From assembly GCA_019744775.1 (NCBI GenBank), contig JAIETZ010000005.1:62001-126000 (forward strand): a stretch of DNA of 64,000 nt. The letters run 5' to 3'. A model generated the notes under the pieces. That model saw only the letters and a list, made by a program, of their open reading frames with translations, was not told the origin of the DNA and did no database searches. The translations under genes and the position numbers were made by a program. This DNA comes from Candidatus Obscuribacterales bacterium. GTDB lineage: Bacteria; Cyanobacteriota; Vampirovibrionia; Obscuribacterales; Obscuribacteraceae. The stretch's first letter is position 1, and the number at the start of each line of letters is the position of its first letter. Below, piece after piece: positions 15,394 to 24,038 of this stretch.

Positions 15394-16923
15394 ATGGCCG
15401 GCAAGAAAAATATTGACTCAGTGCTCAAACTATTGGAGGCAAAGAATATCTCTGCCCCCGTTGCCGATTTAGCCATTACAGGCGTCTCTTATGACTCGAG
15501 AGCTGTAGCAGCCGGACATGCCTTTTGCTGTATTCCAGGCGAACATGTGGACGGCAATGAATTTGTCGGACAAGCCATCAAAAACGGTGCTTCTTGTATC
15601 TTCTCTGAAAGAGAGCAAGAAGGAATTACCGTTCCCTACTTTGTAGTCAAAGACGTTCGTCTGGCATTAGCGCTTTTGGCTGATCATTTTTATGACTATC
15701 CAAGTCTGAAGTTGCGTCCGTTAGGCGTCACCGGCACAAACGGCAAGACTACCATTACTCACATTGTCGAGCATATTCTTAGTCGCGCCGGCCACAAAAT
15801 AGGTTTGATAGGTACACTGGGTGCTCGTTGGCCCGGTCAAGACGAATACCAAAACACCAAATTCACAACGCCGCAATCATCTGACTTGCATCGCATCCTT
15901 GCTTCCATGGTGGATGCAGGTTGTAGTCATGTAGCCATGGAAGTATCAAGTCACGCTCTTGTGCAGAAGCGCGTTGGCGGCTGTCATTTTGCTTCGGCAT
16001 GTTTGACTAACATCACGCAAGATCACCTGGATTTTCACCAGACAATGGACCATTATTGGCGTTCCAAGCGCATTTTGTTTGAGTCCATGAACCAAGCAAG
16101 TCATGACGGTAAGTCCGCTGTCGTAAATATTGATGATGTTCTGGCTCAGGAGTTTCTCAAGGTAATCGGACCGAGTGTGAGAAAGCTCACTTATGGTTGG
16201 AAGGATAATGCCGACATTTACGTGAAGTCAGCGCAATTTGATTTTTCCGGTACGAAGTTAGTGCTTCAAACTCCTATCGGCGAACTGAAGACAAACATTC
16301 GTCTGACTGGTCATTTCAATGTGTACAACGTCATGGCCGCTGCGGCAACTGCAATTGCCGAAGGCGTAAGCCTCGAAGTTATCTCTCAGGCGCTTGCTGA
16401 TTTCGGCGGAGTAAGTGGACGTTTTGAAGTCGTTACAGGCGAATCCGTTGATGAGCCGTTGTGCGTTGTTGACTATGCGCACACGCCTGATGGTTTGGAA
16501 AACGTATTGAAAGCCGCTAGGGCAATGGTTCCTAAAGAAGGACAATTGATAGTTGTCTTTGGTTGCGGTGGTGATAGAGATCCATCCAAGCGTCCGCAGA
16601 TGGGTGAGATTGCCGAGAAATCAGCCGATGTTGTGGTTGTGACTTCGGACAATCCTCGCAGTGAAGACCCACAAAAAATCATCGCCAATATTCTGGCTGG
16701 AATTAAGCGCATGGGTTCCATTAAGGTCGAACCCGACCGCTCGAGAGCGATTAGATTAGCTATCGGGCGAGCCGGCAGCCACGATGTGGTCGTCATTGCC
16801 GGTAAAGGGCATGAGAATTATCAAATCCTTGCCGACAAGACAATTCCTTTTGATGACCGCACAGAAGTTCGCCTGGCGCTCGAAGAACGTGGGATAAACC
16901 GCCCTGAAGTTTCCGCAAAATAA
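15394..16923 (+). CDS. murE: UDP-N-acetylmuramoyl-tripeptide synthetase (mDAP-adding)
   Basis: Adds the third stem-peptide residue to UDP-MurNAc-L-Ala-D-Glu in the cytoplasm. Seen: the ATP loop GVTGTNGKTTITHIVEH (about 110-126), the catalytic carbamylated-Lys region, and DNPRSEDP near residue 424. The DNPR motif is the signature of meso-diaminopimelate selectivity; lysine-adding enzymes differ there. Length 509 is usual. The ATG at 15394 has GAAGG about eight bases before it. It is in the same direction as rpmA but separated by a probable terminator, so it may have its own promoter. Confidence 0.97.
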   Translation: MAGKKNIDSVLKLLEAKNISAPVADLAITGVSYDSRAVAAGHAFCCIPGEHVDGNEFVGQAIKNGASCIFSEREQEGITVPYFVVKDVRLALALLADHFYDYPSLKLRPLGVTGTNGKTTITHIVEHILSRAGHKIGLIGTLGARWPGQDEYQNTKFTTPQSSDLHRILASMVDAGCSHVAMEVSSHALVQKRVGGCHFASACLTNITQDHLDFHQTMDHYWRSKRILFESMNQASHDGKSAVVNIDDVLAQEFLKVIGPSVRKLTYGWKDNADIYVKSAQFDFSGTKLVLQTPIGELKTNIRLTGHFNVYNVMAAAATAIAEGVSLEVISQALADFGGVSGRFEVVTGESVDEPLCVVDYAHTPDGLENVLKAARAMVPKEGQLIVVFGCGGDRDPSKRPQMGEIAEKSADVVVVTSDNPRSEDPQKIIANILAGIKRMGSIKVEPDRSRAIRLAIGRAGSHDVVVIAGKGHENYQILADKTIPFDDRTEVRLALEERGINRPEVSAK

Positions 16924-16929
16924 CTTCTT

Positions 16930-16981
16930 GGAAACCTATTTAATGTGGTAGAATTTGGGCTTGTTTGGAAATAGGTTTTCC
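16930..16981 (+). promoter_or_regulatory. long inverted repeat in the leader of the FAD-dehydrogenase gene
   Basis: GGAAACCTATTT (16930-16941) pairs with AAATAGGTTTTCC (16969-16981) with one bulged T and a 27-base loop. It lies between murE and the next gene, ending 16 bases before the ATG. It could be an mRNA hairpin or a protein site. A TAGAAT in the loop (16949-16954) may be a -10 box with TTGGAA 15 bases upstream. Confidence 0.45.
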
Positions 16982-16997
16982 AACTGTTCGAGGTTCG

Positions 16998-18473
16998 ATG
17001 CGCAAGCTTGCTCTAGTTGGTCTTGGCGCTTCAGGTCTCTTTGCCCTTCGGGAATTGGCAGGAGCCAATGTCGAAGTACACGTTTTTGACGTTGGACCTG
17101 AATACAGCAAACGTTATGCCTGCCCAATCGACCAGGGCAAGCTGGAAGTCTGCCCGCCTAAGGCTTGCAGCTATTGCGCTCCCGGACAATCTGCCGGTAG
17201 TTGGAACGACTTCAAAGTAATTCTTTCGGCATCGCCGACTATTGGTGGGCGTCTCTATGACTTAGTTGGCCCGGCCGAATTACAAAAGCGCTTGGACAAA
17301 GTCAAAGCAACAATTCTGGCACACGCGCCTGTAGAAATTCCTGTTGTTACGCCTAATGCTGACGATCTTGAATGGATAAAGCGTAAATCGGCTTTAGCTG
17401 GGATGACCTACCATTATCAGGAATTGCTGCATTGCGGTTCGGACAATGCACCGGCCATCAACACAAGCATTCTCAAGGAAATTACGGATAAAGGTCCAAA
17501 TATTGTCTTCCACTGGGATACAAAAGTGCTTTCGGTGCGTCGAGTAGACGGCAAATTTCAGCTGACATTTGATCGTTATAGGCGACCTGAAAACGAACAG
17601 CAAGACACGTTTGATTATTGCGTGTTGGCACCTGGTCGTGGCGGAGCGCACTGGTTGACTCAGCAAGAGTTCTACAAAGATCTCGATATTCATCCAGGAC
17701 AAGTAGATATTGGTGTGCGCGTTGAGACAAGTAGCTTCTTTACAGAAGAAGTAGATAAGCGTTTTTACGAGCCTAAACTCTATTACAGAACGAAGCGCAC
17801 AAATGACGTTGTGCGCAACTTCTGCTCAAATCCTAAGGGCTTTGTTACACCGGAAAACCATCGTGACTACGTGCTTGTAAATGGTCATTCCAAAATGTAC
17901 GAGAAGTCGGAGAACAACAACTTCGCAGTGCTCGTCTCGAAGACATTCACGCGTCCTTTCAAAGATCCGCAGCTTTATTCGCAGACTTTAGCGAAAGTGG
18001 TAAACATGCTTGCCGGTGGTGGTCCGCTTATTCAGCGCCTTGGCGATCTCAAATCCGGTAGACGTACAAAGTCACTCAAAAACAATTTGATAAAACCAAC
18101 TCTAGAAGCAGAGTGCGGTGATTTGGCTCTTGCTTATCCGCATCGAATTCTTGAAGGCATTATTGAATATTTGGAAGCTCTGGATAAAATTTGTCCAGGC
18201 GTTGCCGACAATTGCACGCTACTTTACGGTCCTGAGTGTAAGAGTTATCCTGATTCGATCACAGTATCCAAAAACATGGAAACCAATATTCCTAATTTGT
18301 TTGTTGTTGGTGATTCAAGCTCCTGGACACGTGGTGTTGGACAAGCAACAACATCAGGAATTCTTGTTGGTGAAGGCATTTTGGAAAAACTCAAGGGAGA
18401 CAAATCGTCTCCAGCACCGGCAACTGAAGTGCCTGCTCCTAAATCAATTCCAGTTACTGTAATTAACCCGTAG
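16998..18473 (+). CDS. FAD-dependent dehydrogenase (COG2509-like)
   Basis: Seen from ATG 16998: 491 residues with an N-terminal dinucleotide fold (RKLALVGLGASGLFALREL), a cysteine-rich patch CPPKACSYCAPG at about 55-66, and the C-terminal FAD motif NIPNLFVVGDSSSWTRGVGQ, typical of two-dinucleotide-fold flavoproteins. Family: it resembles the uncharacterised COG2509 dehydrogenases; the reaction is unknown. An upstream in-frame ATG at 16965 would add 11 residues and lies inside the inverted repeat; I prefer 16998, which has GAGG just before it. The last 25 residues are Pro/Ala-rich. Confidence 0.8.
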   Translation: MRKLALVGLGASGLFALRELAGANVEVHVFDVGPEYSKRYACPIDQGKLEVCPPKACSYCAPGQSAGSWNDFKVILSASPTIGGRLYDLVGPAELQKRLDKVKATILAHAPVEIPVVTPNADDLEWIKRKSALAGMTYHYQELLHCGSDNAPAINTSILKEITDKGPNIVFHWDTKVLSVRRVDGKFQLTFDRYRRPENEQQDTFDYCVLAPGRGGAHWLTQQEFYKDLDIHPGQVDIGVRVETSSFFTEEVDKRFYEPKLYYRTKRTNDVVRNFCSNPKGFVTPENHRDYVLVNGHSKMYEKSENNNFAVLVSKTFTRPFKDPQLYSQTLAKVVNMLAGGGPLIQRLGDLKSGRRTKSLKNNLIKPTLEAECGDLALAYPHRILEGIIEYLEALDKICPGVADNCTLLYGPECKSYPDSITVSKNMETNIPNLFVVGDSSSWTRGVGQATTSGILVGEGILEKLKGDKSSPAPATEVPAPKSIPVTVINP

Positions 18474-18491
18474 CGCACGTCATTCTAATTC

Positions 18492-18513
18492 GTTGGGGCG
18501 CATTGCATGCGCC
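18492..18513 (+). repeat. REP-like hairpin repeat, copy 5
   Basis: GGGGCGCATTGCATGCGCC with GTT in place of GTAG and the last C of the right arm lost. It lies 19 bases after the stop of the FAD-dehydrogenase gene. Confidence 0.85.
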
Positions 18514-18544
18514 AATTAAGAAGAATTTCGCGTGTTAAAGACGT

Positions 18545-18582
18545 GAGATCTTCGGCGCGGCTACGCCGCTTCTCAGGATGAC
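18545..18582 (+). repeat. GATCTTCG...CTCAGGATGAC repeat, single half
   Basis: The element begins GAGATCTTCGG, contains an internal hairpin CGGCG/CGCCG, and ends CTCAGGATGAC. The same ends occur in an inverted pair at 57473-57567. Such elements are widespread as dispersed repeats in environmental bacteria. Confidence 0.7.
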
Positions 18583-18591
18583 GATTGCGGA

Positions 18592-18765
18592 CTAAGTGGC
18601 ACTTGTTCTCTGGGGACTCCATTTATCGATCATGGACTGCAACTCTTCAATGGTTACTGGCTTGCTCAAGTAGTCATCCATGCCGAACATTGGCAAATCA
18701 AAAATAAGCGCGTTGATAGACTCGATGCAGTCACCCCAACAACCTGAAAAACGATCTGGAGTGCC
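18592..18765 (-). pseudogene. decayed C-terminal end of a response-regulator receiver domain
   Basis: On the minus strand a frame open from 18765 to a TAG at 18592 encodes GMDDYLSKPVTIEELQSMIDKW followed by nine residues. The GMDDYLSKPV pattern, with the conserved Lys-Pro of the receiver beta-5 loop, and the final helix are characteristic of receiver domains of hybrid histidine kinases. The preceding residues (GDCIESINALIFDLPMF) look scrambled, and an in-frame stop lies just upstream (18766-18768). There is no phospho-acceptor half. Inference: relic of a deleted kinase gene. The rest of 18514-18874 holds two repeats and a promoter-like AT-rich stretch. Confidence 0.65.
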
Positions 18766-18874
18766 CTAGTGTTCCACTCACTCGGGTGTGTAAACAATTG
18801 CTTTCTACTATTAAAATTACACAGATAATTAACCTCTATATGTCATACTCTGGCTAACAATATTCGATGTTAGG

Positions 18875-20020
18875 ATGGATGAGTTAATGACCGAATTTTT
18901 AGTAGTATTTCTAGCGCTTTATATCTGGCATGGTTTAGGCGTGACGATTGGTTACCACCGCTTGTTATCCCACCGGTCTTTTACCTGTATAAAACCGCTT
19001 GAATACTTCTTTGTTTTGGGTGGATATTTAGCCTTTGAGGGATCCCCCATCTGGTGGGCCACAATGCACCGCGCACACCATCGGCATGTGGACACGCCAC
19101 TTGATCCGCATAGTCCGCGTTTTGGTGGTGTGTGGAACGCATATCTCGGCTGGACAATGTACAAAACGTATCCGGAGCACATTGATCCAAGTACACAAGG
19201 CAAAGATCTTCTCAAAGATCCAATCTATCGTTTCTTAGATCAAGGCGGTGATTGGACAAAAGCGCACATGCTGAATTTCGCGTTTGGTATTGGATTGCGC
19301 GTCGCACTGTATTTTCTTTTTGGCTGGCAAGTTGCTTTAGCGAGCATTTTGGCTTCCATTGCCGTTTTGCAAATTCCATTGCTATTGAATGTTGTTTGTC
19401 ACATGCCGAAAGCCGGCTACAAAAACTACGGCAGCGCTGACGATAGCGTCAATGTCTGGTGGGTAGCTGTTCTAGCAATGGGCGAAGGTTGGCATAACAA
19501 TCACCACATGTTCCCAGGTTCGGCTCGGTCCGGATTGAAGCTGCACGAAATTGATGCCTCGTGGATAGTCTTACGTATTTGCAAATGGTTTAACTGGGTC
19601 GGCTATATGAACGAAGCAGTCGTGCCGCGTTTCGAAGCCAAACAATTTGCAGCAAAACAAAAAGCAGCGCTACTTGCTCAATTGCCTGAGTTGCCGAAAT
19701 TTCCGGAAATGCCCAGGCTCCCCGAGTTCCAAATGCCGGAGATGCCCGAGCTTTCTTTGCCGCGCATGCCTGAAATGCCCAAGCTTCCTGAATTTCAAAT
19801 GCCTGAGTTGGCAGACTTGAATCTACCTAAGCTTCCGGAAATGCCTAAACTCCCTGAGTTTCAGATGCCTGAGATAGCTATGTTGCAAGACTTGCAATTG
19901 CCCAAACTGCCGGAACTAAATTTGCCGGAATTGCCGCAACTTGCTGATTTGCATTTACCTGAACTACCCGAGCTTCCGGAAATTCCAGGCTTGCAGAAAC
20001 CTAATCTGGCTCAATCTTGA
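18875..20020 (+). CDS. membrane fatty acid desaturase with Pro/Leu/Glu repeat tail
   Basis: Introduces a double bond into acyl chains at the membrane, probably at delta-9. Seen: the three histidine boxes of the acyl-CoA/acyl-lipid desaturase family, HRLLSH, HRAHHRH and HNNHH, with hydrophobic segments between. Residues 270-381 are a low-complexity tail with three copies of MPxLPEFQMPE in a looser Leu-Pro-Glu array; family members end near residue 270. GATGG near the start is not a clear ribosome site; ATG 18887 is an alternative. The next gene starts inside its stop codon (TTGA), so the two are coupled. Confidence 0.93.
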   Translation: MDELMTEFLVVFLALYIWHGLGVTIGYHRLLSHRSFTCIKPLEYFFVLGGYLAFEGSPIWWATMHRAHHRHVDTPLDPHSPRFGGVWNAYLGWTMYKTYPEHIDPSTQGKDLLKDPIYRFLDQGGDWTKAHMLNFAFGIGLRVALYFLFGWQVALASILASIAVLQIPLLLNVVCHMPKAGYKNYGSADDSVNVWWVAVLAMGEGWHNNHHMFPGSARSGLKLHEIDASWIVLRICKWFNWVGYMNEAVVPRFEAKQFAAKQKAALLAQLPELPKFPEMPRLPEFQMPEMPELSLPRMPEMPKLPEFQMPELADLNLPKLPEMPKLPEFQMPEIAMLQDLQLPKLPELNLPELPQLADLHLPELPELPEIPGLQKPNLAQS

Positions 20021-20391
20021 TTCGCTACCTGGCGTCATTGCCGCCGGCAAAACAAATTCTCTGGGGGTATTTCCTCTGGTATCTGGTTTTTGCTTGCTTG
20101 TACTTTGACGCCGATGTAAGGCTTTGGCTTACGTCATTAGGTATTGCTCTGATTGTCGGCTTAGCTCTTTACACAAATGCCAAATCAGCAGGCAACACGA
20201 AGCTTGAAACATGGCAGACTTTTCGTTTCTTCCTGACACCATTTTGTGTCTCAAGCTTTTCCGCTCTAGTAAAAGGGCGTGATTTTATTCTCGTCTTTTC
20301 GCCGAAGCTGCAAGACAACTTGATTGCAGCAGGTGTAATTGCAACTGCATTTTGTTTGACGCTTTTTGCTAAGGCTCTTAAATCGAGATGA
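20017..20391 (+). CDS. small membrane protein coupled to the desaturase
   Basis: Not recognised. It is 124 residues with about four hydrophobic segments (LWGYFLWYLVFACLYF, SLGIALIVGLALY, FFLTPFCVSSFSALV, IAAGVIATAFCLTLFA). The TTG start overlaps the desaturase stop (TTGA), which argues for coupled translation and a joint role, perhaps in the desaturase's membrane setting; that is inference. Its end overlaps the convergent mqnD gene by 14 bases. Confidence 0.65.
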   Translation: MIRYLASLPPAKQILWGYFLWYLVFACLYFDADVRLWLTSLGIALIVGLALYTNAKSAGNTKLETWQTFRFFLTPFCVSSFSALVKGRDFILVFSPKLQDNLIAAGVIATAFCLTLFAKALKSR

Positions 20392-21223
20392 ATTCGAGTT
20401 CGACAGGCTCTTTGATGATGCCTTTTTCGTAAGCCAACTCAAACAGTTTGGTCAATGCCTTGCGTCCTTGGTCGCCGTAATCAACGGTGAATTCATTGAC
20501 GTACATTCCGACAAATTTGTCGGCAAGTTTTGGATCCATGTCGCGTGCAAATGTTAGAGCATATTCCAGCGCATCTGCTCTGTGATCAAGCGCGAAGACA
20601 ATTGCTTCTTTGAGAATCTTGGTCACTTGTTTCATTGTCTCCATGCCCAAGTCTTTGCGGACGACATTTCCGCCTAACGGCAATGGCAAACCGGTTAAGT
20701 CAAACCACCACTGACCAAGATCAACTATTTGAGTGAGACCCAAATTCTGATAAGTCAGTTGACCTTCGTGAATGATTAGACCTGCGTCCACATCACCATT
20801 TTTTACAGCTTCAAGAATGGTATCAAACGGCATTTCTATAACTTCAAGTCCTGGTTGATAGATTTGCAGATAGAGATAGGCGGTTGTTAGTTTGCCTGGA
20901 ATTGCTACTTTTGCCTTTTGTAATTCTTCTTTGCTCATTGGCTTGCCGGCAACGATCATCGGACCGTATTTGAAGCCGATGCTGGCGCCGCACGGCATGA
21001 GCGCGTAGTTGTCTGCCACTAGCGGGTAGGCTGCAAAAGATATAGCCGAGACTTCATAAGTCTTATTTATCGCGTCCACATTGAGGCTTTGAATATCCTT
21101 CAGGACCTGCTTGACTTCCAGTCCTTGAGTGGCAATCTTGTCCTTTGCCAGGGCGTAGAACATGAAAGCGTCGTCGGAATCAGGGCTGTGAGCGATGGTA
21201 ATGGTTTTTGTTTGGATGGCCAT
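20378..21223 (-). CDS. mqnD: 1,4-dihydroxy-6-naphthoate synthase (futalosine pathway)
   Basis: Converts cyclic de-hypoxanthine futalosine to 1,4-dihydroxy-6-naphthoate in menaquinone synthesis. Seen: 281 residues resembling a periplasmic-binding-protein fold without a signal peptide: AHSPDSDDAFMFYAL at the start, YEVSAISFAAYPL, GPMIVAG, DAGLIIHEGQLTY, and LGLPLPLGGNVV-type segment near WWFDLTGLPLPLGG. These are MqnD family features (the His in the IHEGQL loop is catalytic). No other mqn gene is in the window. The gene is divergent from the PilZ gene with a REP-like repeat between. Confidence 0.93.
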   Translation of the reverse strand: MAIQTKTITIAHSPDSDDAFMFYALAKDKIATQGLEVKQVLKDIQSLNVDAINKTYEVSAISFAAYPLVADNYALMPCGASIGFKYGPMIVAGKPMSKEELQKAKVAIPGKLTTAYLYLQIYQPGLEVIEMPFDTILEAVKNGDVDAGLIIHEGQLTYQNLGLTQIVDLGQWWFDLTGLPLPLGGNVVRKDLGMETMKQVTKILKEAIVFALDHRADALEYALTFARDMDPKLADKFVGMYVNEFTVDYGDQGRKALTKLFELAYEKGIIKEPVELEFISI

Positions 21224-21267
21224 TTAGATAAGTCCTTCGAGAGAGCGCGCAAGTGGGCGCGTATAAC

Positions 21268-21290
21268 GGGTGCATACAATGCGCCCCTAC
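21268..21290 (-). repeat. REP-like hairpin repeat, copy 6 (diverged)
   Basis: GGGTGCATACAATGCGCCC followed by CTAC on the plus strand. One C-to-T change turns a G-C pair into a G-U pair and the loop reads ACA, so the hairpin is kept. It lies between mqnD and the PilZ gene. Confidence 0.75.
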
Positions 21291-21366
21291 AGAGGGATAT
21301 TCTGACGGAGAAATTGGGTCAGTGCCTGAAGTGGAATTTCGTTAAAAATGCGATAATGTAACTAAT

Positions 21367-22101
21367 ATGTTCAAGGTTGGCGATTCATTCAAAGTAAAGG
21401 TCGAATTCCCTAATGGCAACGTGGGATTCGGTCGTGCGAACATCCTTGCCAAAGAGGGCGCACGCTTTTTTGTCGTCGTGCGCAATGCGCGTGAAGGAAA
21501 AGAACATCCACCTGTAGGCAGTGTCATTTATTTAGTCGGCAACTACCAGGAAAATGTCTTCAATGGTTTGTGGTCGGCCAAAGTTGTCGGCGAGAAAATT
21601 ATTGACGGTTCTACAGCCGTGGAAATTTCCAATCCAAAATTCACTCCTATTCAGCAAAGACGCAAAGCTAATCGTAAATCATTTGTTTGTCCGGTCTCTC
21701 TAGAGCGCGAAGAAAAAGAGCAGGGGACAATTAAAACAAACTCCCGCAATATTTCTTTCAGTGGTATTGCTCTTGAATCAGAAGACAAAGCACTGCAGAA
21801 ATTATTAGTTGGCGAATGTGTCAACATTTCATTCAAGACTAAATTCGGACAAATTGAAGCAAAATGCCGCACAGTACGCACGGACTACAACTGGTTGGCC
21901 AACCGTGCTGATGCCGGTTTTGAGTTTGTCGAATTAGAACCCAAACAAAAAGACTTGTTGGAAAATTTATTGAATTCTCTTGGCGCTGACGAAGAAGAAA
22001 CTGTCGACAAGGGAAATATGTCGTCCGGTCTTGCCGGTTGGATCAAGGGCGGCAAAACTGATACCAAGTTTGTCAAAAAGACGACCGACCCTGAAAGCTA
22101 A
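21367..22101 (+). CDS. PilZ domain protein, putative c-di-GMP receptor
   Basis: Seen: 244 residues. An N-terminal beta-rich half (residues 1-90, YcgR_N-like position but not clearly that family) is followed by a PilZ domain: RRKANRKSF at about 98-106 supplies the RxxxR motif, and NISFSGIALES at about 126-136 the N/DxSxxG motif. Both are the c-di-GMP contacts. C-terminal tail is polar. Family: PilZ proteins relay c-di-GMP to motility, adhesion or polysaccharide machinery. No diguanylate cyclase is nearby. No Shine-Dalgarno site precedes the ATG; a GATAAT ends nine bases before it. uppP follows after 22 bases. Confidence 0.85.
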   Translation: MFKVGDSFKVKVEFPNGNVGFGRANILAKEGARFFVVVRNAREGKEHPPVGSVIYLVGNYQENVFNGLWSAKVVGEKIIDGSTAVEISNPKFTPIQQRRKANRKSFVCPVSLEREEKEQGTIKTNSRNISFSGIALESEDKALQKLLVGECVNISFKTKFGQIEAKCRTVRTDYNWLANRADAGFEFVELEPKQKDLLENLLNSLGADEEETVDKGNMSSGLAGWIKGGKTDTKFVKKTTDPES

Positions 22102-22123
22102 ATCAAAAAACTAAAGGAAAACA

Positions 22124-22942
22124 ATGTCACTTCTGGAAGCTGTTGTACTTGGTATTGTTCAAGGATTAACGGAGTTTTTGCCAATTAGCAGCACGGCGCA
22201 CTTGCGCGTTGTACCGGCACTTTTTCACTGGGCGGATCCGGGTGTTGCTTATTCAGCCGTAATACAGTTAGGCTCTGTCATTGCTGTAATTACTTACTTC
22301 ATGACGGACTTATTGCAGCTTGCATTTGGCTCGCTCAAAGCTATTGGACAACGCAATTGGTCTAACCATGATTTGCAGGTTTCGTTGTCGGTGCTTATAG
22401 GTACATTGCCTATCTGCATTTTGGGATTGCTGTTTAAATCAGTCCTTGAACAAAACGACGGCCCAGCGCGTTCTTTGTTTGTGATTGGTGGTGCTGCAAT
22501 TTTCATGGGACTGCTTTTACTGCTTGCAGAAATGAAAGGCAAGCGTGAGCGTGGCATGGAGTCTTTGACTATTAAGGATGGACTGCTTGTTGGTCTAGGT
22601 CAGGCATTGGCTTTGATACCGGGTTGTTCCAGAAGCGGCTCGACAATGACAGTAGGGATGCTTCTCAACATGAAACGCGAAGATGCTGCGCATTACAGTT
22701 TCCTTTTAGGTATTCCGGCAATTACCCTAAGTGGACTTTTGGAGCTTTATGAGCTTACCAAACACGGACTGACAAATGAGAGCATGAGTTCGCTAATAGT
22801 TGGTCTCATCACCTCGCTTGTAGTGAGTTACCTTTCCATTCATTGGTTACTCAAATATTTGCGCTCCCACTCGACCTGGGTGTTTGTCGTTTACAGGCTT
22901 GTCTTTGGTGCTGTGTCCATTGGTCTTGGCTTGATGCGCTAG
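22124..22942 (+). CDS. uppP: undecaprenyl-diphosphatase
   Basis: Dephosphorylates undecaprenyl diphosphate in the membrane to recycle the carrier for peptidoglycan and other glycans; confers bacitracin tolerance. Seen: 272 residues, about eight membrane segments, with both signature motifs: GIVQGLTEFLPISSTAHL at residues 9-26 and PGCSRSGSTMTVGML near 167-181. AAAGGA stands six bases before ATG 22124. In the same direction as the PilZ gene and WecA-type transferase further down, which uses the same carrier lipid. Confidence 0.97.
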   Translation: MSLLEAVVLGIVQGLTEFLPISSTAHLRVVPALFHWADPGVAYSAVIQLGSVIAVITYFMTDLLQLAFGSLKAIGQRNWSNHDLQVSLSVLIGTLPICILGLLFKSVLEQNDGPARSLFVIGGAAIFMGLLLLLAEMKGKRERGMESLTIKDGLLVGLGQALALIPGCSRSGSTMTVGMLLNMKREDAAHYSFLLGIPAITLSGLLELYELTKHGLTNESMSSLIVGLITSLVVSYLSIHWLLKYLRSHSTWVFVVYRLVFGAVSIGLGLMR

Positions 22943-22955
22943 GTCGAAATAAAGC

Positions 22956-22978
22956 GGGCGCATGCAATGCGCCCCTAC
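22956..22978 (-). repeat. REP-like hairpin repeat, copy 7
   Basis: Exact core GGGCGCATGCAATGCGCCC with CTAC at the right. It starts 13 bases after the uppP stop and lies before recO. Confidence 0.92.
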
Positions 22979-23023
22979 GCCGTACCAGATCAAAAAGCCC
23001 GATGCAGCGTAAAATGACTATCT

Positions 23024-23845
23024 ATGCCCACTTACACTGTGAATGCCATTAACGTTGGCAGCTTCAACCTTGGTGAATCGGACAAGCTTCTGACCTTGTT
23101 CACAGCCGAGCGCGGTTTGATTAAGGCTGTAGCCAAGGGTGCGCGTAAACCGGGTTCGAAAATTGCCGGTCGCGCCGAAGTACTCAATATCAATCGGCTT
23201 TTAGTATCAACAGGCCGTAGCCTGGATATCATCACTCAAGCTGAGGGAATTGAAAACTTTAGCCGGTTGCGGCATGACCTGTTGAGACTATCGTATTCTC
23301 TCTATTACGCTGAATTGACTCAAATTTTTGGGCAAGGACTTTCAGAAGAGTCACTGTCCTACTTCGATTTCTTGGCTGAGTCTTTGCAGAAGCAAGCCGA
23401 AGCCGACGATGACTCCACCTGGCTCTGCCTCAAGTTTGAGCTTGCTTTGATGCAGTTTCTTGGTTATTTGCCCGAGTTAACTTATTGCATAATTTGCCGG
23501 CAAATTCTAACTGATATGAATTTGTCGGTCTTTGACAAAGAATTGGGCGGTATAGCCTGCCAACAATGCCACCAAAAGCATACGCATTTGCTGGTAAAAG
23601 AACGTTCAGATTTGAATGCCGACGAAGAATATATCCAGCTCAAGGCTGTCATTCAGATTACGCCTAAAGTATGGAAGAACCTGGTTTTGGCGTCCCAGGA
23701 TTTGGCGGCGCCTGATTTAAACGTGCAAGCCATTCGGCAGTCGGTAACAGCCGCTCAACGATTATTGGAAAAGTACATCGAACATCGTGCCAGTCGCAAG
23801 GTCAAATCGCTGGAAATGCTTGCTGGCATTAGTTTTACAGGCTAA
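23024..23845 (+). CDS. recO: DNA repair protein RecO
   Basis: Mediates RecA loading on SSB-coated single strands in the RecFOR route. Seen: 273 residues. An N-terminal OB-fold (YTVNAINVGSFNLGESDKLLTLFT, here described in parts), the AKGARKPGSKIAG region at 37-49, and a Cys4 zinc site: CIIC near 155-158 and CQQC near 181-184. Size and layout match RecO. There is no ribosome binding site before the ATG; a TAAAAT ends eight bases upstream, so the mRNA may be leaderless. Confidence 0.93.
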   Translation: MPTYTVNAINVGSFNLGESDKLLTLFTAERGLIKAVAKGARKPGSKIAGRAEVLNINRLLVSTGRSLDIITQAEGIENFSRLRHDLLRLSYSLYYAELTQIFGQGLSEESLSYFDFLAESLQKQAEADDDSTWLCLKFELALMQFLGYLPELTYCIICRQILTDMNLSVFDKELGGIACQQCHQKHTHLLVKERSDLNADEEYIQLKAVIQITPKVWKNLVLASQDLAAPDLNVQAIRQSVTAAQRLLEKYIEHRASRKVKSLEMLAGISFTG

Positions 23846-24038
23846 TACTGACATCCGGGCTCGTCTTTGTAGTGTTCTGCGAAGGTGGAGTGCTGTGACG
23901 ATTTTGTTCTTATGTCCTTTAAATGACATTCTATAGTAGAAATTTAACGGGCCAACAAGTGCACTGCTGTGGCGGATAAGCGCTAAAATATCTGTCTATA
24001 GAAACGTCGCTAAAAAACCTTACTTTAGGAGATTGCCG

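Noticed and set aside
16975-17005. GGTTCGA near 16991 as a tRNA T-arm
   Set aside because: No acceptor stem, anticodon arm or CCA context; it is the ribosome-site region of the FAD-dehydrogenase gene.
23846-24038. Riboswitch before glyA (glycine, SAM or tetrahydrofolate type)
   Set aside because: I could not find the conserved cores or a convincing stem set in this gap.
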